DNA of 64,000 nt from Tetrastigma voinierianum (Eukaryota > Streptophyta > Magnoliopsida > Vitales > Vitaceae). The number at the start of each line of letters is the position of its first letter. Positions within the stretch are counted from its first letter, which is position 1. This document shows, one piece after another, positions 58,914 through 64,000 of the stretch. A program made the translations under genes and the position numbers. The notes beneath the pieces are model-generated. The model did not search any database and had not been told where the DNA came from. It saw only the letters and a list, made by a program, of their open reading frames with translations. Where the stretch lies: the NCBI GenBank assembly GCA_016808115.1, contig JAEQBH010002353.1, forward strand, positions 620,001 to 684,000. Reading direction: 5' to 3'.

Positions 58914-59926
58914 ATGAACAAGGGATAAGGGGATGGAACATAATGCAGGATCTGGATGTCCCTCAAGAATAAAACTCTTGTTGTGGAGGCGAGTAAGGAA
59001 TTGCCTTTGTTAGGCTCAACTTGTGCACGAGGGGTATGCCAATCACGGATACATGTGTTCTTTGCGAAGCCACTATCGAGAGTACACTACATCTATTTAC
59101 AAAGTGCAGCTATGTAGAGGCATCTTTGGACACGAGGGCCAAAATCAACCGAGAAACTGGATATTAAAAGCCCCCAAGTTTAAAGATTGGATTTGTTTCA
59201 AGGCAGGATTGACAATGCTTCCAAACAAAAGATAGTTGAGGTACTTTGGGGAATATGCAATAGGCAAAACGGGCAACTTTGGAGAGGGGATAACTCTCCA
59301 CCCCATCAATGTGTTAACAAGAGTGCCTCCTATATGACCGAATGGCATGAAGCAAACCGAAAGGGTGCCTCGATGGAGCAAGGAGGCAAGCAGAGCAAGG
59401 TGCAAAGCAGGTGGATCCACCCCCCACCAGAATTTCTGAAGTGTAATATTGATGCGATAATATTCTAAGAACAGAAAGCCATCGGGTAAGATGGTCTGAG
59501 GATGCCTTTGGACCCGAGGGTCCTTGGATCTGACTTAAGGCGCCTAAGGCGAAGTGATTGAGGTGAGGGAAGCCATCTCTTGGATCAAGAGCGGATAGAC
59601 AAGTGATTATGGAAAATATTCGAGGTTGTATCACGAAGATCTCGATCCAGCGAAGAAGAGCGATTCATGATGATGCTTTCAATCGGGCTGGAAGCGAGCG
59701 TCTTTGGATTATTTGGGCGGTTCGCTAACTCAGATACGTTGGACTCCTTTGCAGCAAAGAAACAAAAGGATCGGCGAGGGCTGTCGTTGTTGTCGCTCTT
59801 TGATGCACAAGTCGATTTTTGAGGGAAGAGAAGATCAAGCGCAGAATGAACTTCTATACGTAAAGTGTGGCCCGCAGCTTTCAGATGGGGTGGCACGGGC
59901 GTATTTTAAGGGATGATCATGACAAC

Positions 59927-60019
59927 TTTCCTAATTGGATGATGCCACTGAATAATATGTTTCCTAGTTGGATGATGACACTGAATAGTATGTTTCCTTG
60001 TTGGACGATGGTACAATAT
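59927..60019. repeat. 33-bp tandem repeat, nearly three copies
   Basis: TTTCCTAATTGGATGATGCC-type units at 59927-59959, 59960-59992 and a partial, more diverged unit at 59993-60019. Confidence 0.85.
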
Positions 60020-61340
60020 TTCTCCCACTGGGTAGGAGATTTTCTTTCCTTATCGTAAACTAATTAATAAGGGATAATTGATGGGCAATAATTGAGAAAT
60101 ATCTTACTTTCCCGATTGGTGGAGATTGGGTGTTTTCCCCTAATATGGATTCCTTGGGGTACACTTGACCTTTTAAAGAGTGAATTAGGGCCTTGTTTTG
60201 GGCCTATATTTGAGGGATGTCATCAAGGGTCTATTGCTAGTACTGGGCCCGTTTTTAATCCCGTTTTGGGCTTGCGTCTTGGGCCTGCGCACCTATTATT
60301 TCAAACCCCATCAGTTACCCCTCAACCTTTGACTAAGTGAGCGTAGGCAAGGGTTGTATCGCTTCTCGGATCAGGCGTGATATCCACGTGGCTACTTATG
60401 AAGGGTTTGATTAGTTTTATCGCTCTTTTTATTGTCTTACCAATTTGGTACGCTTGGTTTGGTGTTGCACCTTGGCCAGGCTACTTAATCTGGGCTATTC
60501 TACCTTTTAGGTGATGGCCAGAGCTCTGGCAAACACCTTGTCTCTTTGATTTGTTGCACCTTTTAGATTGAGCTACTTGGCTCTTGGAGCAGTCTGCCTC
60601 CATTGTTTATGCTTTTGGGCGAGCTGGTCGCTCCCTTGAAACTAGTACCAAGGCTCTTTTAAGCCCAGATTACATGGATCTGAGTTATGGCTCCTTGAAG
60701 CCGGCTGCGAGGCTCTCTCGAACCCTAAGCTAGATGGCACCTTGGCGAGCTACATGGCTCTGAGCTACATGGGCACTTGGCCTCCTTGAGCGGTTGTGCT
60801 GCATGTCGACCACTGTGACTCTATGGGCTAGTTGGCCTTCCTAGGCTATTACTGCCTTTTTGAGCAATTAAGCTGAAAAATTGAGGTACAGCAAGCTCCT
60901 GAGCTGCATGGCTACATGGTACTTGGCCTTCCTTGAGTAGTTATGCTCACATGTCCCGGAGTTCTTGGGCTCTTGAGCTACATGGCTCCAATACCACCGC
61001 TCTTGAGGCTGTTATGCTCTGCGAAGGCGAGTTGTTGGGCTCACGGGCTCACGAGACCCTTACGACCAGTTATGCTATAAAAGCGAGGCCCTCTTTGGGC
61101 TCTAGGTGCGAGGTCTTTGAGGCCTTCTGGCCCAGATTAAGCTCTGGCCCGAGTCATTGCCCAGGCTCTGGCGGCGGAGCCTACGACTGTTAAACTCTAC
61201 AGGCTGAGTAATTGGGCTCTTTTTGGCGGGGCCTTCTGAGCTTTTAAGGCTGCAGGTCAATTTGTTGGGCTCTGGTGGCGAGGCCAACTACGGCGGATTA
61301 AGCTCTTTGCAAACTAAAGTATGGGCTCTCAGGGCGCTAA
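60020..61340. repeat. Gene-free region with degenerate word repeats
   Basis: From about 60450 to 61330 the plus strand is built of recurring short phrases: GAGCTACATGGCTC, CTTGGCCTTCCTTGAG, TTATGCTCT, GGGCTCTT, GGCGAGGC. The period is irregular, about 60-90 bp. No frame stays open with family motifs. It may be a decayed LTR or 3' UTR tandem region of a retrotransposon abutting the LTR at 61341. Confidence 0.5.
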
Positions 61341-64000
61341 TGTAACGACCAGTACCAAATGTCTGAGTTTTTAACAGTTTGACCAAGTTTGACCAAGTTT
61401 GACCAACCGCTAGTATGTGGGCCAAGTTGACTTTTTCAAGGATCGTAGTTTTGGAGTTAACTAAAGCACCATTTAAAGCAGTCTGATCCACCACCTGAGT
61501 TCATAGGCCAGGCGGAGCCGTCACAATCAGGCTTACGGTTAAAAGTTGCGGCTATGAGAGTTCAAGCAGCTACAGTGTCGGAAGTCGTCTGGGGTTTTTT
61601 ACACAGCGACCCACTGGGCCTATATAAACATAACTTTGGATGCCGAATGAAACCCTAGCCCCCCAAAAAACACCATCTTGAGCTCCAAGGCCACAGGAAG
61701 GCTCTCCAAGTCGTGAACAGAGGTTGGGTCGTTTTGACCCGACCCCACAACGGCCGTGGAGTTTTGGACCAAAGAGCATCCACCGACCATCCACGCAGCA
61801 CGCGGCGGCCCGGGAAGCGACCTCCCTCACGATCCGCGGCCGGTGAGTTTCCGACCCGGTAGCCCGTGATCTGGCGCCGGATCGGGTACGTGGCGTTTGC
61901 GCCGACATGCCGTGGGTCGCCGGACTTTTCTTGACTTTAGGCCATTTACGGGCATTCCGTGCGACCATACCTTCCTATCACCATTTTGAATCCCTCACGA
62001 GCTGTTCCCGCGGGTAAAACTTTGCTGAATTCTCCGCTGTTTTGAAAGATTCACGGCCCGAAAAGCGAAGTTGGCGACGAGTTGGATCAGTTTTTACGGC
62101 CACCACGGCAAGCTGTTGGACCGAGATAATGTATGATGAGTTCACTGGTCTCTTAGGCTTTCCGTTGATATGGTTTTGTGAATTTTGGACATCCGTTTGG
62201 TTGGTTTTCTTGTTTTTTGGTCATTTCGGGTGATGCAGAAGTTTGACTAAAATCAGTACCAATTGGTCAAGTTAGGAAAAATTAGAGTTGTATTAGTGGA
62301 ATTGGGATGTTTTATGAATTATTAGATGATTCAATTTCGAGTGGATTCTTTGGGCGGCCCCAATTTTAGTGTATCGAACATAGGGCGCAGTATAATTGGG
62401 TATGTCGGTCAATTGCGAGGTTCATGGTTCTAAAATTACAACGAGGGCCTTAGGGGTATCCCAGTAGCCGTTGGTTCAATTATTGGGGCCTAAGTGGTAT
62501 TTTCATATTCAGACACTCAGCCATGGTGATCTGCGGGAGGACGAGGTAAGCGTCTACGTGATACGGTGGTTTATATGTTTAAATGATTTGGGGGTATTAT
62601 ATTGATATATCTGTAGCTGATTGAAGTATTTTACACATATCTTGTTTTGATCAAATGGTTGGTTGCATACAAATGTGATTCTCAGGTCTCATATATAAAA
62701 CAAGTTAGCATATTTCATGTGGGTACATCAACATTTTAAGCACATTTGGAAGTTGTGCGAGTTTGTGGATGAGTGCGTAGTATTTGAATATTTTGGGTGC
62801 GTGGATTACGGGTTGTAAAACCACCTTGAAAGACTATTGTTTTAAAAAAAAAATGATCCTGGCGAGATTTTGTGGAATAGTATGTCTGATATTGTTGGGA
62901 AAGTACATGTGAGTAAGGAGCGATTTTATTGGAAATCGTAGCGTGATGGCGGGGTGGCGGAGGTTTATTAGGTGCTCGTGATGGCGGAGTTAGCGAAGGT
63001 TTATTGGGTGCCACGTGATGGCCGGGTTTACCCGAGAGGTTTATTGGTGCCACGTGATGGCGGGTTTACGGAGTTTGTGTAGTTAGCCGCGTGATGCGTG
63101 GGTCTACGGAGGTTCAGTGGTTGCCACGTGTTGTGAATCTACTGGAGATTTGTGGATTCGCCACGTGGTAGTGGGTGTAACAGTTTATTGATTATACCCA
63201 GTGTATGCGTGAGGAGTCGGACTTCTGGAAATGATTTATAAATAGGTACACATGGTATGATGCGGCGTGATTTGCAGATATGGTATAACTATTTTAATAA
63301 CGCTAGTTATGGTTGCATTTCATAGTTACTTTATTACATGGTGGCTATACATGCTTTATGATTGGCTTATGTTGTGTACAGTTCAGATTATAGTTTTCTT
63401 AACATTTGTGTCGGCTAAATTGTTGAGCATGATTTACATATGTTGGACTTAGGGTAAAGTTGGGTTTTGTGAAATGTTTTACAGCCTTGGAAACTTTTAA
63501 GAGTGGACGGGAGGTTTTGAGAGAGAAAAGAAATCTTTGTAAATAAAAGAGTATTATTTTCGCCTAAAGTATATCAAACCGGCACAAAATTTATTATCTC
63601 CACATTATTATTTAAATCCGTTCCCAGGTCAGACCGAGTTTGTAGGGCTTATTTGGCCCTTGGTCGACCTTTGCTCTTCCGAATCCACCGTTTGTGATCC
63701 TATTCTCGCATCTATCTGTTTGTTTTTGTTGTATTGGACTTATTCATCTCTGCTTGTACCTCAAATTCCACAAATACTCTTAGAATGCTATACGATATTA
63801 AGTATCGAACTTTTATGGGTCCTTATCTATATATGTAGTAGGTCTTTTATATATAATTGGGATATTAAATTAATGCATGTGTTTACTTCCTTCATAAAGT
63901 GGGTTCCCTTGTGTCTTCCCACAAGGTTATGCGATTAGGACTTCAGCTAAGCCCGAGACTCACGGGGAAATCTGGGAGGAGTATCGGGTCGAGATCTGTC
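61341..64000 (+). mobile_element. Long LTR of a Gypsy-type element, running to the window edge
   Basis: Begins TGTAACGACCAGTACC, like the TGTAACA starts of the other LTRs here. AGTTTGACCA is repeated three times at 61376-61405. GC-rich sequence at 61730-62110 is followed by AT-rich sequence, as in long Gypsy LTRs. The window ends in GGGTCGAGATCTGTC, which would fit an LTR terminus ending in CA one base later. The identity as an LTR rests on start motif and layout only; no coding domain is seen. Confidence 0.5.
62942..63180. repeat. 37-bp minisatellite with CACGTG at unit junctions
   Basis: Units start with CGTG at 62942, 62977, 63014, 63053, 63090, 63127 and 63164 (spacing 35, 37, 39, 37, 37, 37). 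Consensus runs CGTGATGGCGGGTTTACGGA then GGTTTATTGGTGCCA. CACGTG is complete at four junctions (63012, 63051, 63125, 63162). Confidence 0.88.

Larger units (their letters stand above)
54950..59920 (+). mobile_element. L1-type LINE (LINE-B), 5'-truncated and split by an LTR
   Basis: The LINE enters in the RT domain at about 54950 (DNVLMPFETIHRMKTRRRGR, then SLKIDISKAYDKLRWDYL) and stops at CITTVTYS (55159). It resumes at 57675 with VSINGELVVPINHMRGLRQG and ESPYLFII, then LLFVDDNMLFF, GLPSLIGKSKREVFGFL, SRINWTCWNTTCRGKNEGGI and GFRNLRDFNLEMLGKQGWNL, followed by an RNase H lead-in (WIHPPPEFLKCNIDA at about 59412-59456). The end near 59920 is not sharp. FVDD is present but frames are broken. Confidence 0.8.

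Noticed and set aside
61570..61968. 132-codon minus-strand ORF
   Set aside because: GC-rich LTR sequence gives long chance frames (a plus-strand frame exists nearby too). Arg/Ser/Gly-rich, no domain.
1..64000. CRISPR-like arrays, rRNA or organelle insertions
   Set aside because: Searched for by eye: tandem repeats here have no regular unique spacers, and no rRNA or plastid gene motifs were recognised.

Overview
The window is nuclear DNA of a flowering plant. The evidence is GT-AG spliced plastid and lipid-metabolism genes, plant-type LTR retrotransposons (Ty3/Gypsy Tat and chromovirus, Ty1/Copia), plant L1-type LINEs, hAT-type non-autonomous elements and CT/TA microsatellites. I cannot fix the species. 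No rRNA, tRNA gene, CRISPR array or bacterial-type operon was seen, and no clearly new biological system was found. What deserves attention is the transposon nesting and its effect on three genes.

Layout. 1-8,600: a badly decayed Tat-lineage Gypsy element on the minus strand. 8,600-22,150: a plus-strand LINE split by two LTR insertions, a partial LTR element at 8,745-11,210 and a chromovirus at about 12,495-19,491. The 3' LTR of the chromovirus carries a hAT-type MITE. 22,366-23,701: a four-exon MurB-like gene (+) with a one-base frameshift. 23,854-27,893: a six-exon ABA4 gene (-), tail to tail with the MurB gene and intact. 29,585-50,232: one alpha/beta hydrolase gene of the monoacylglycerol lipase / caffeoylshikimate esterase family (-). 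It has seven exons that join in frame to 338 residues and spans 20.6 kb, because two introns of 9.6 and 8.5 kb are filled with transposons: two Copia elements plus an older Copia fragment, LINE pieces, a hAT MITE, a TRIM element and four very short LINE-tail insertions.

50,800-64,000 has no ordinary gene. It holds a MITE interrupted by a solo LTR with a perfect target-site duplication, three tandem copies of a roughly 320-350 bp repeat, a second LINE (+) split by a 2.5 kb LTR, a stretch of degenerate word repeats, and a long LTR running off the right end that carries a 37-bp minisatellite with CACGTG at several unit junctions.

The MurB homologue and ABA4 both carry N-termini that look like plastid transit peptides. 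One belongs to peptidoglycan-precursor chemistry, the other to neoxanthin/abscisic acid supply. They are neighbours only by position; nothing in the sequence links their functions. All exon boundaries were read by eye from splice consensus and family motifs and have not been tested with transcripts.
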